Assembly (NCBI GenBank): GCA_937906795.1 | Contig: CALCUQ010000410.1 | Span: 1 to 6,088, forward strand | Direction of reading: 5' to 3' | DNA length: 6,088 bases | Origin: an uncultured Bacteroidales bacterium | GTDB lineage: Bacteria > Bacteroidota > Bacteroidia > Bacteroidales > UBA932 | Shown here: in pieces, positions 1-6,088 of the stretch | How the letters are laid out: each line of letters starts with the position of its first letter | How positions within the stretch are numbered: the stretch's first letter is position 1 | Made by a program: the position numbers and the translations under genes | The notes under the pieces: generated by a model | The model's input: the letters and a program-made list of their open reading frames with translations, nothing else | Database searches by the model: none | What the model was told of the DNA's origin: nothing

Positions 1-218
1 ATAAGTCCAAATTCTTTTGCAAAACTTAATATGCTGGCATTTACAGACATTCCAAAATGCCCGGCAACTATACCCACAAACAGAATCCATGTAACGCCCA
101 AAGAAACCCCGTAAATTTTAATTTTACTGAGCAATACTCCAAGTGCTACCACTCCCGACAAAACCATTATATCATGGGCAATAGTTGTCCCAATAATAAG
201 ATCGTTAAACCAAGTCAT
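1..218 (-). CDS. AspT/YidE/YbjL-family putative transporter, N-terminal part (runs off left edge)
   Basis: On the minus strand an ATG at 218-216 opens a frame that stays open to the window edge, giving 72 complete codons. The product starts MTWFNDLIIGTTIAHDIMVL. It has two clear hydrophobic segments, at about residues 14-33 and 38-56, and the stretch GVSLGVTWILFVGI followed by GHFGM and a KEFGL motif. That pattern is what I recall for the N-terminus of the AspT/YidE/YbjL (aspartate:alanine exchanger, AAE) family of inner-membrane transporters, which are about 550 residues long with duplicated membrane halves and central TrkA_C domains. Those later parts lie outside the window, so the substrate cannot be inferred. 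The start is supported by an in-frame TAA upstream at 253-251; only TTG/CTG codons lie between. No Shine-Dalgarno sequence is visible, as is normal in Bacteroidota. The gene is divergent from the plus-strand operon. The family call rests on remembered motif similarity. Confidence 0.8.
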   Translation of the reverse strand, partial: MTWFNDLIIGTTIAHDIMVLSGVVALGVLLSKIKIYGVSLGVTWILFVGIVAGHFGMSVNASILSFAKEFGL

Positions 219-239
219 CTCAAATACAGTAAATCTCAG

Positions 240-247
240 CAAATGTA
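240..247 (-). promoter_or_regulatory. Candidate Bacteroidota -7 box (TACATTTG) for the minus-strand transporter
   Basis: Read on the minus strand, 247-240 is TACATTTG, an exact match to the Bacteroidota -7 consensus TAnnTTTG. It lies 21 bases before the transporter ATG, which leaves a short leader. A TTTG lies upstream, but about 23 bases separate it from the box, longer than the usual ~19-21, so the -33 element is weak. In AT-rich DNA such an octamer can occur by chance. Confidence 0.35.
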
Positions 248-312
248 GTTATTTGATTTATAAAATAAAACAAATCAGGAGCATCATATAAACTTTTATA
301 CCATTTTTATTG

Positions 313-320
313 TATATTTG
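313..320 (+). promoter_or_regulatory. Candidate Bacteroidota -7 box (TATATTTG) for the plus-strand operon
   Basis: TATATTTG at 313-320 matches TAnnTTTG exactly and lies 26 bases before the ATG at 347. Transcription starting some 5-8 bases downstream would give a leader of roughly 20 bases before that ATG, but under 10 bases before the alternative GTG at 335; this favours the ATG. No convincing TTTG is seen at the expected -33 distance, so the site is tentative. It could drive all three tightly packed plus-strand genes. Confidence 0.4.
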
Positions 321-346
321 TATGAAGTAGAGAGGTGTATAAAACT

Positions 347-2365
347 ATGGGTATACGCAAAATAAATATCATAATTGCATTTATTGTTGGGATATTGCTT
401 ATATCGCTCTCTAGTGCTGCGAATAACAGAACTGTTGTACAGGGGACACACTTTGCAATGCTCAACAATGCGTATGAAGTACTCAAGAAAATTCCCGGTG
501 TAACATTTGACAAAGACAACAATGCTGTGGTCAACGGAGTTAATGTGGCTACCATATTCCTTAACAAACAAAGAATAAATGACCCTAAGCAGTTGCATGA
601 TATACCAGCTAACAGCATTAAAAGCATTATGGTAATTGCCAATCCAGATACAGAATACTCTGGAGATTACCAGGCTGTAATAATTATTGAGTCCGTTAAG
701 GCTCCTCAAACAGGTTATCAGATATACGACCAGCTCCAACTCTCATACAACAAACATATGGGGGTATACAACTATCTGTCTGTTAATGTTGCCCGTAACA
801 AACTGACTCTTAATGGAGCTCTTTCATATAATTATACAAATACAGACTACAAGATAGAGGAGTTCTACGAAACCGTTTCATCTGCAGCACCAAACGCACC
901 CAAGATACTTGAAACCAGAGAATACTATCAGATATACAGATACCTTAAGACCAGAGAAGTTACAACCAAGGTTGCAGCAGAATACCAGTTCTCCAACAAT
1001 CACAAAATCGCTGTAAGATACGAGTACTATACACGTGGCAAATACAGAAAAGAGAACAACCCTGAAATAGTGAATTTCTATCAAAGGGGGGGCAAACCTC
1101 AGATTGATCTGCAAAACCCTGTATATACAACTTCTGAATATGGTCTGGACAACCGCCCAATAGACAGACATTCTATACATATAGGCTACAGCGGCAAGGT
1201 TAAAGGATGGGAGATTAACTCTCAGGCAGACTTCTTTCACAATTTTGAAGGGCAGTATGCCACATCAAATCCTACCGGCAACCCAAATACCATTACCAAA
1301 GATTTGCTGTTTGAGCAGGCACAGCAATACTACAATATTAAAGGATTGGCCAAACACAAGTTGGGGAATGGAGATATTCTCTTTGGTGGAGAGGTCAATT
1401 TTATCCGCCATGTAAATTTGTACGATAATTTTGTTGTTGACAAAGACCGTACCCATGCAAGAATCAATGACAACACTCAAGGTCTGTTCATTAATGTAAC
1501 CCAACATTTCAAATGGTTTGATTTGAAAGCAGGTATAAGGTACGACCACAGAAGGAATTCATACACCCCATATAAGGATGATGAAAGCAGACAGGAACTC
1601 ATTGATACCTTATCTTTGTACAATGTAGGCAACAGCTTGAATCACAATTATTTTACAACAAATATAGAATTGTCAAAAAAAATTGGGTCTGTAAAAACAA
1701 GCCTTTCTTACGACATTTCATACATAAAACCTTTTAAAAAATTCCAGAGAATTTCATCTGATGAACTGGATAATCTCAGCAGCATGTTGCTAAGAACTGA
1801 GTTCCAGCACTCACTCTCTTTGTTTGCAGAGTGGAAAATGCTCAAGTTCATTGTATATTATACCCATTACAAAAATCCAATATTTGAGACAATGAGCTCA
1901 TTGGAAAACTATAATGGGCCAGATTACAACTCTTTGGGTCTGCACGCAATAGCCCGATACAAATTTGGAATCTGGGAACCCAACCTGTCGCTTTATCTGC
2001 ACAAACAATGGTTGAGAATGGAAACTGTTGACGGAAAGAACAACCTGTGCAAACCAAGACTTATTACAATGTTCTCCAATTCATTTGATTTGCCTTTGGG
2101 ACTTACATTTGACATTATTGCCAACTGGGAGACCAAAGGGGCAAAAAGGAGTGTAATGAACTATACACATTACTTTAATGTTGACGCCTCTGTTCATAAA
2201 GAATTTCTTAACGGCAAACTTTGTGTAATGCTTACCGGTGAAAACATTCTTAACACAGCCTGCGAAGATGCCACCAGGTACACTTTACTTTCAGATGGTA
2301 CCTGCGGTGGTGACAAAACTTATCTTCCATATCATATAACTCTTTCATTGAAACTAAGGTTATGA
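347..2365 (+). CDS. Outer membrane beta-barrel protein with TonB-receptor plug-like domain
   Basis: Probable outer-membrane protein of the Bacteroidota TonB-dependent-receptor-like / outer-membrane beta-barrel family (OMP_b-brl type), 672 residues from the ATG at 347. The frame also allows a GTG at 335, but the ATG gives a cleaner signal peptide: R4-K5, a hydrophobic core at about 6-21, then SSA-A with likely cleavage after residue 24. A plug-like domain follows at about 30-118, with AYEVLKKIPGV (42-52), a short beta-rich segment around VVNGVNVATIFLN, and NPDTEY (99-104) leading into AVIIIES. From about 120 to the end the protein is rich in alternating aromatic/polar strands and YxY patterns typical of a barrel, ending in YHITLSLKLRL. 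The usual N-terminal carboxypeptidase-regulatory-like domain is absent, no clear TonB box is seen, the last residue is Leu rather than the common Phe, and no SusD-like partner follows. The ligand is unknown. The stop overlaps the next gene by 4 bases. It may be a passive or noncanonical barrel rather than a true TonB-dependent transporter. Confidence 0.85.
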   Translation: MGIRKINIIIAFIVGILLISLSSAANNRTVVQGTHFAMLNNAYEVLKKIPGVTFDKDNNAVVNGVNVATIFLNKQRINDPKQLHDIPANSIKSIMVIANPDTEYSGDYQAVIIIESVKAPQTGYQIYDQLQLSYNKHMGVYNYLSVNVARNKLTLNGALSYNYTNTDYKIEEFYETVSSAAPNAPKILETREYYQIYRYLKTREVTTKVAAEYQFSNNHKIAVRYEYYTRGKYRKENNPEIVNFYQRGGKPQIDLQNPVYTTSEYGLDNRPIDRHSIHIGYSGKVKGWEINSQADFFHNFEGQYATSNPTGNPNTITKDLLFEQAQQYYNIKGLAKHKLGNGDILFGGEVNFIRHVNLYDNFVVDKDRTHARINDNTQGLFINVTQHFKWFDLKAGIRYDHRRNSYTPYKDDESRQELIDTLSLYNVGNSLNHNYFTTNIELSKKIGSVKTSLSYDISYIKPFKKFQRISSDELDNLSSMLLRTEFQHSLSLFAEWKMLKFIVYYTHYKNPIFETMSSLENYNGPDYNSLGLHAIARYKFGIWEPNLSLYLHKQWLRMETVDGKNNLCKPRLITMFSNSFDLPLGLTFDIIANWETKGAKRSVMNYTHYFNVDASVHKEFLNGKLCVMLTGENILNTACEDATRYTLLSDGTCGGDKTYLPYHITLSLKLRL

Positions 2366-4584
2366 ACCCGCTATTATCAGACTTGGCCCTTATATTGGTT
2401 GTTGCAGGAATTGTAACAATCATTTTCAAGAAACTTAAACAACCTGTGGTTTTAGGCTATATTGTAGCCGGTATTCTAACAGGCCCCTATATTACATTCA
2501 TCCCAACCATAAGCAATATTGAGAGTGTGGAGTTCTGGGGAAATATTGGTGTAATCTTTTTGCTGTTTGGTCTTGGTCTGGAATTTAACTTAAAGAAAAT
2601 AACAAAAGTTGGCGGTGCAGGTTTTATGACTGTATTTACAGAGGTCATAGTAATGTTCAGCGTTGGAATTCTTGTGGGAAAAATACTGGGATGGGACTGG
2701 GTATCTGCCATTTTCCTTGGAGGAATGCTTAGCATATCGTCTACCTCCATAATTATTAAAGCTTTTGATGATCTTGGAATAAAGAACAAGAAGTTTACAC
2801 AACTTGTTTTTGGAGCCTTGGTTGTAGAAGACCTTGTTGCAATTCTTATACTTGTGATACTCCCCGCAATTGTTGTGAGCAAGACTTTTGATGGAATTGA
2901 GCTTGCCCTTAAAATAGGAAATCTGGCCCTGTTTCTTTTGCTATGGTTTACAATAGGTATATTCTCAATCCCTACTTTGTTCAAAAAGTTCAAACACTAT
3001 CTGTCTGATGAGACTCTTGTTGTTGTATCATTGGGATTGTGCCTTATGATGGTTGTAATTTCAAAGAATGCAGAGATATCTGAGGCTCTTGGAGCATTTG
3101 TAATGGGCTCCATCTTAAGTGGTACACGTCAAAGCGAAAGAATTATAAAACTCACCAAACCAATAAAAGATTTCTTTGGGGCCATATTCTTTGTTTCTGT
3201 TGGTATGCTCGCAAATCCTGTTATAATATGGGAGTATCTTCCTCAGATTCTTTTAATTTCCCTTGCAATCATAATTGCAAAACCACTTGCGGCAACAATG
3301 GGACTTTTATTCTCCGGACAAACTCTAAAGATTGCAATGTTGTCGGGAATATGCTTATGCCAGATTGGAGAGTTCTCCTTTATTATTGCACAAATGGGCA
3401 TGGATAAGAACGTTATAGCAGACTATATATATCCGGTTATAATCTCTGTATCAATTATTACAACTTTCATTACTCCATATTGGGTTAAATTGGGGGAACC
3501 GTTGTACAATGCAATATACAACAATGTAAAACCCCAGTGGCAAGTGGTTATTGCATCTTTGGGTGCAGGCAAAAAATCTTTGGAAGAAGAGGGAGACTGG
3601 TCAAGACTGTTAAAATCTTATGCCACAAGGGTATTCATATATGGAAGCTGGCTACTTTTTGTAAATCTGTTCTTTACACAGTTCATATATCCAAAAATCA
3701 CCGATTTTTTTGGCAATCAACTGTATATAAGAATAGGTTCTTTTATTCTCAATCTTATTGTAATGGCTCCATTCCTTTGGGCTCTTTTAAGGAGAAAAGA
3801 CAGCGATGGAATTTTTGACAAAATATGGGATGACAGAAAGTTTGCAAGAGGACCGCTAATGTTTATGATGATTCTCAAATATCTTATTGCCTTTATAGCA
3901 ATCTCCATTACATCGTCAAGATATATTTCTATGGGGTTAAGTGCCGGTATAATGCTTTGCTCTTTTGTGATTGTTATTGTCTCTTTGTCCAGAAAAATAA
4001 AAAGCTATTACTCTATAATTGAGAATCAGTTCCTTACCAACTTAAGAAGTGAGGGAGGCAAACGCAATATAACTATGCCAAAAGATATGTCCCAGCAACT
4101 GCATATAGAAAAGATTGAGGTTGATCCCACCTCATCCATTGTTGGCAAAACTATTTCTCAAATACACAAAAGCAAAAGTACAGAGGCTCTTACTATACAG
4201 ATAATAAGAGGTACAGAAATAATTGACCTCCCAAAAAATACAGAAATTATCTTCCCGATGGACCATTTGATTATTATTGGAAATGATAATCAGGTTAGAG
4301 ATTTTAGGGAAGCTGTAGAGGAAAAGCGGCTACAGAATTCCAGCCATTATTCTCCTGAAATGGAACTTTTCCATTTGGTTCTTACAAAAAACTCCCCTCT
4401 TTGCGGAGAAAACGGAAATATATCTCACATAAGAGAAAAATTTGGTGTACTTTTGTTTGGAATTCAGCGCAATAATTCCAATGCACTAATCAGGACCACC
4501 TCTGCCGTTACTCTTAAAGAAGGGGATATTGCCTGGATTGTAGGAGAAAAAAGCATTGTTGAAACATTAAAAAATCAAATATAA
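2362..4584 (+). CDS. CPA2-family cation:proton antiporter (KefB/YbaL-like) with two C-terminal TrkA_C-like domains
   Basis: Inner-membrane monovalent cation:proton antiporter, 740 residues. The N-terminal ~375 residues form a Na+/H+-exchanger domain with about 12-13 hydrophobic segments. Family landmarks are GYIVAGILTGP (32-42), LLFGLGLEFNLKKI (67-80), SISSTSI (124-130), the acidic VVEDLVAI (154-161) with E156-D157 as the probable ion-binding pair, GAFVMGSILSGT (244-255), FFVSVGMLAN (276-285) and CQIGEFSFIIAQMG (333-346). A second block of about four hydrophobic segments (about 423-541) follows, preceded by a charged stretch. The C-terminus has two TrkA_C/RCK_C-like modules: about 582-652, with VGKTISQI and MDHLIIIGND, and about 668-740, with LKEGDIAWIVGE. 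No Rossmann RCK_N/TrkA_N domain with a GxGxxG nucleotide-binding loop is present, unlike KefB/KefC. The ATG overlaps the stop of the outer-membrane gene (ATGA), suggesting translational coupling. Whether K+ or Na+ is carried cannot be told from sequence, so no gene symbol is given. Confidence 0.93.
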   Translation: MNPLLSDLALILVVAGIVTIIFKKLKQPVVLGYIVAGILTGPYITFIPTISNIESVEFWGNIGVIFLLFGLGLEFNLKKITKVGGAGFMTVFTEVIVMFSVGILVGKILGWDWVSAIFLGGMLSISSTSIIIKAFDDLGIKNKKFTQLVFGALVVEDLVAILILVILPAIVVSKTFDGIELALKIGNLALFLLLWFTIGIFSIPTLFKKFKHYLSDETLVVVSLGLCLMMVVISKNAEISEALGAFVMGSILSGTRQSERIIKLTKPIKDFFGAIFFVSVGMLANPVIIWEYLPQILLISLAIIIAKPLAATMGLLFSGQTLKIAMLSGICLCQIGEFSFIIAQMGMDKNVIADYIYPVIISVSIITTFITPYWVKLGEPLYNAIYNNVKPQWQVVIASLGAGKKSLEEEGDWSRLLKSYATRVFIYGSWLLFVNLFFTQFIYPKITDFFGNQLYIRIGSFILNLIVMAPFLWALLRRKDSDGIFDKIWDDRKFARGPLMFMMILKYLIAFIAISITSSRYISMGLSAGIMLCSFVIVIVSLSRKIKSYYSIIENQFLTNLRSEGGKRNITMPKDMSQQLHIEKIEVDPTSSIVGKTISQIHKSKSTEALTIQIIRGTEIIDLPKNTEIIFPMDHLIIIGNDNQVRDFREAVEEKRLQNSSHYSPEMELFHLVLTKNSPLCGENGNISHIREKFGVLLFGIQRNNSNALIRTTSAVTLKEGDIAWIVGEKSIVETLKNQI

Positions 4585-4587
4585 AGT

Positions 4588-5853
4588 ATGGCTTTACTTA
4601 ACAAAAACAAGAACTACAAATGGACCTTTGAGAATATTGGAGGTGCCACTCGCGTAAAAATTATATCGGGAAGCGACATTGAACACTTGAAAGAACTTGA
4701 TCCAAAAATGTGGACTGTACTTTCTTGTCCAATAGGAGGACTTGAAATAGATTCAAAAAGTCTTTCTTATATAGACTGCAATGCAGACGGCAAGATACAC
4801 ATTGATGATATAGTTGCAACTTCTGAGTGGATTACAGGGGCACTTAAAGACTCCCAACTGTTGATTGATGGTAACGACTCCATTGACATTGACCAGATAA
4901 ACACCAGTTCTCCAATTGGTCAGTCTCTTTATAATTCTGCCAAACAAATTCTAAGCAACCTTGGAAAAGAGGGGAATACAATTTCCATTGCAGACACATC
5001 TGACAGTACCGCTATTTTTGCCAACACCAAATTTAATGGTGATGGTGTAATTTGCGAGGCTTCTGCAGATACCCCTACACAAAAGGAAGTTATTGCTGCG
5101 GCTATTGCAACTGTTGGATCTGTAAGTGACAGAAGTGGAGTTAGCGGTATAAACGCAGATCTTGTAAATAAATTCTACACTGCATTAAACGATTATATAG
5201 CATGGACTGATGCAACTGTTGATGCTCCATATGGTGCAGATACAGATAAAGCCATAGAGTTGTACAACGCTTTGGACAGTAAGATCAAAGATTACTTTAT
5301 GCGTTCACAACTTGCTGCTTTTACACCAGAAAGCACAGCCTGCCTTGATGTTAAGACATCTCTTATAGATGCCATAAGTTCTGAAAACCTTACAGGAAAA
5401 ACCGCTGATATAGAATCTTATCCTATTGCAAGAGTTTCTGCAACAGCTGCCATTGATCTTAAAGCTCCTGTAAATCCTGCCTGGGCAGACAAATTCAATG
5501 CTTTAAAAAGCATAGCAGTTGCTCCAGAAAAAGAGACATTGACACAGGGGGAGTGGAATGAGATAGGGGCAAAATTTGCAGCCTATGCTGCTTGGAAAGC
5601 ATCAAAAGCCGGTGCTGAGGTTGAATCCTTGGGTATAGATAAGATAAAAGAGTTTGCACAAAACAGTGAGCAGGAATCCTTATTGGCTTTAATTGAGAAA
5701 GATTTGCAACAGAAAGAGTATGCAGACAATATTGACAATGTTGACAAGTTCATGCATATATACAGAGATTTCTACAAATTGCTTAAGAACTTTGTAACAT
5801 TCCAGGACTTTTATAACCCTAAAAAAGACACAAAAGGCATTTTCCAGAATGGC
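4588..5853 (+). CDS. Conserved Bacteroidota protein of unknown function with EF-hand-like loop; C-terminus lost at chimeric junction
   Basis: An ATG at 4588, three bases after the antiporter stop, opens a frame with 422 codons of credible protein up to about 5853. The frame stays open to the window end, but beyond 5853 it is antisense to foreign hutH DNA, so the native C-terminus is missing. There is no signal peptide or membrane segment (it starts MALLNKNKNYKW), so it is probably cytoplasmic. Residues 63-74 (DCNADGKIHIDD) fit an EF-hand/dockerin calcium loop: D63, N65, D67, G68, I70, with D74 where Glu is commoner. Weaker NGDGVI (150-155) and GNDSIDID (95-102) stretches may be degenerate copies. 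The middle is Ala/Asp-rich and helical, including repeated small-residue stretches such as AAYAAWKASKAGAE. I recall related long proteins of unknown function in Bacteroides with the same N-terminus style and a NFVTF-DFY...IFQ motif near the point where this copy breaks. No function is assigned. Operon position suggests a link to the antiporter, by inference only. Confidence 0.8.
5836..5853. other. Junction between two unrelated genomes (probable assembly or library chimera)
   Basis: These 18 bases read sensibly both ways: on plus as GIFQNG, continuing the operon gene, and on minus as AILENA, continuing histidine ammonia-lyase. Left of it, composition is about 32-33% GC (counted over 5701-5820). 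Right of it (5854-6088) it is about 59% GC. Plus-strand protein sense stops here and minus-strand hutH sense stops here. No inserted element, target-site duplication or terminal repeat is visible. The exact breakpoint cannot be placed within the shared stretch. Confidence 0.85.
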
Positions 5854-6088
5854 CAGAGCCTTACGGGCGGCTGTGGTACCCATGGAAACATGATCCTCCT
5901 GATTGGCAGAGGAGGGGATGGAGTCCACGCTGGCAGGATGGGCATTGACCTTGTTCTCGGAGACCAGGCTGGCTGCCACATACTGGGCGATCATAAAGCC
6001 GGAGTTGATGCCCCCCTCCGGTGTCAGGAAGGCAGGCAGACCGGAAAGCTGAGGGTTGACAAGGCGCTCAATACGGCGCTCCGAAATA
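5836..6088 (-). CDS. hutH: Histidine ammonia-lyase (HutH) internal fragment, truncated at both ends
   Basis: Reading the minus strand from 6087, 84 codons encode a HutH segment. Histidine ammonia-lyase deaminates L-histidine to trans-urocanate, the first step of histidine degradation in the cytoplasm. Visible landmarks in order are SERRIERLVNPQLSGLPAFL (split here as SERRIERL then NPQLSGLPAF), GGINSGFMIAQY, LVSENKV, AHPASVDSIPSSANQED and HVSMGTTAARKALAILEN. The Glu of NQED (fragment residue 64) corresponds to the conserved active-site Glu, E414 in the Pseudomonas enzyme from memory. The segment matches roughly residues 360-445 of a ~500-residue enzyme; the MIO-forming Ala-Ser-Gly and the N-terminal half lie outside the window. 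After LENA the frame becomes FCVFFRVIKVL, which is antisense of the neighbouring low-GC gene. The expected continuation (an EHVLAIELL-like helix) is missing. GC is about 59% with mostly G/C third positions, so this is foreign to the rest of the window, probably a gut Bacillota genome. Confidence 0.9.

Noticed and set aside
57..248. 63-codon plus-strand open frame near the left edge
   Set aside because: It lies antisense to the clear transporter N-terminus at 1-218 and its product has no protein-like pattern.
296..739. Minus-strand open frames opposite the barrel gene (also 878-1240, 1265-1549, 1848-2057)
   Set aside because: They are antisense to a well-supported coding region and rich in Cys/Tyr/Ile runs typical of shadow frames.
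1086..1092. Run of seven G in an AT-rich gene, as a possible phase-variation tract
   Set aside because: The frame is intact through it (YQRGGKPQ), it is short and mid-gene, and no out-of-frame variant is visible.
1675..1682. Run of eight A, as a possible slippage or frameshift site
   Set aside because: The frame is continuous (LSKKIGSV) and there is no downstream hairpin or alternative frame that makes sense.
2487..2993. 168-codon minus-strand open frame opposite the antiporter
   Set aside because: It is antisense to conserved antiporter motifs and its Ser/Thr/Pro/Ile-rich product is a typical shadow of membrane-protein codons.
5689..5994. 101-codon minus-strand open frame as a complete gene
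   Set aside because: Its ATG is an internal Met of HutH (FMIAQY) whose sequence continues upstream, and its tail past LENA is antisense of the low-GC gene. It is a product of the junction.
5854..6088. Continuation of the plus-strand frame from 4588 to the window end
   Set aside because: The frame is open, but this DNA is antisense to hutH, has a different base composition, and its product (QSLTGGCGTHGN onward) looks nothing like the preceding protein.

Overview
The window is mostly a low-GC stretch (about one third GC where I counted) that reads as a Bacteroidota (Bacteroidales-type) chromosome. The evidence is an outer-membrane beta-barrel protein with a TonB-plug-like domain, a CPA2 antiporter in a layout familiar from Bacteroides relatives, TAnnTTTG-type promoter boxes, and starts with little or no Shine-Dalgarno sequence. 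The last ~235 bases are different: about 59% GC by hand count, and on the minus strand they encode a piece of histidine ammonia-lyase that looks Bacillota-like. The window therefore appears to be a chimera of two genomes, joined at about 5836-5853.

Layout: 1-218 (minus) is the N-terminus of an AspT/YidE/YbjL-family membrane transporter that runs off the left edge. 219-346 is a divergent intergenic region with a candidate Bacteroidota -7 box facing each way. 347-2365 (plus) encodes an outer-membrane beta-barrel protein. Its stop overlaps the start of 2362-4584 (plus), a CPA2 cation:proton antiporter with two C-terminal TrkA_C-like domains. After a 3-base gap, 4588 to about 5853 (plus) begins a cytoplasmic protein of unknown function with an EF-hand-like loop. 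It is cut off by the junction and its C-terminus is lost. About 5836-6088 (minus) is an 84-codon internal fragment of hutH.

The three plus-strand genes are packed like one operon (4-base overlap, then a 3-base gap) spanning outer membrane, inner membrane and cytoplasm. A shared role in ion or pH homeostasis is possible but is inference from gene order. hutH should not be counted as a neighbour of this operon. I saw no RNA genes, insertion sequences, CRISPR arrays or convincing terminators.
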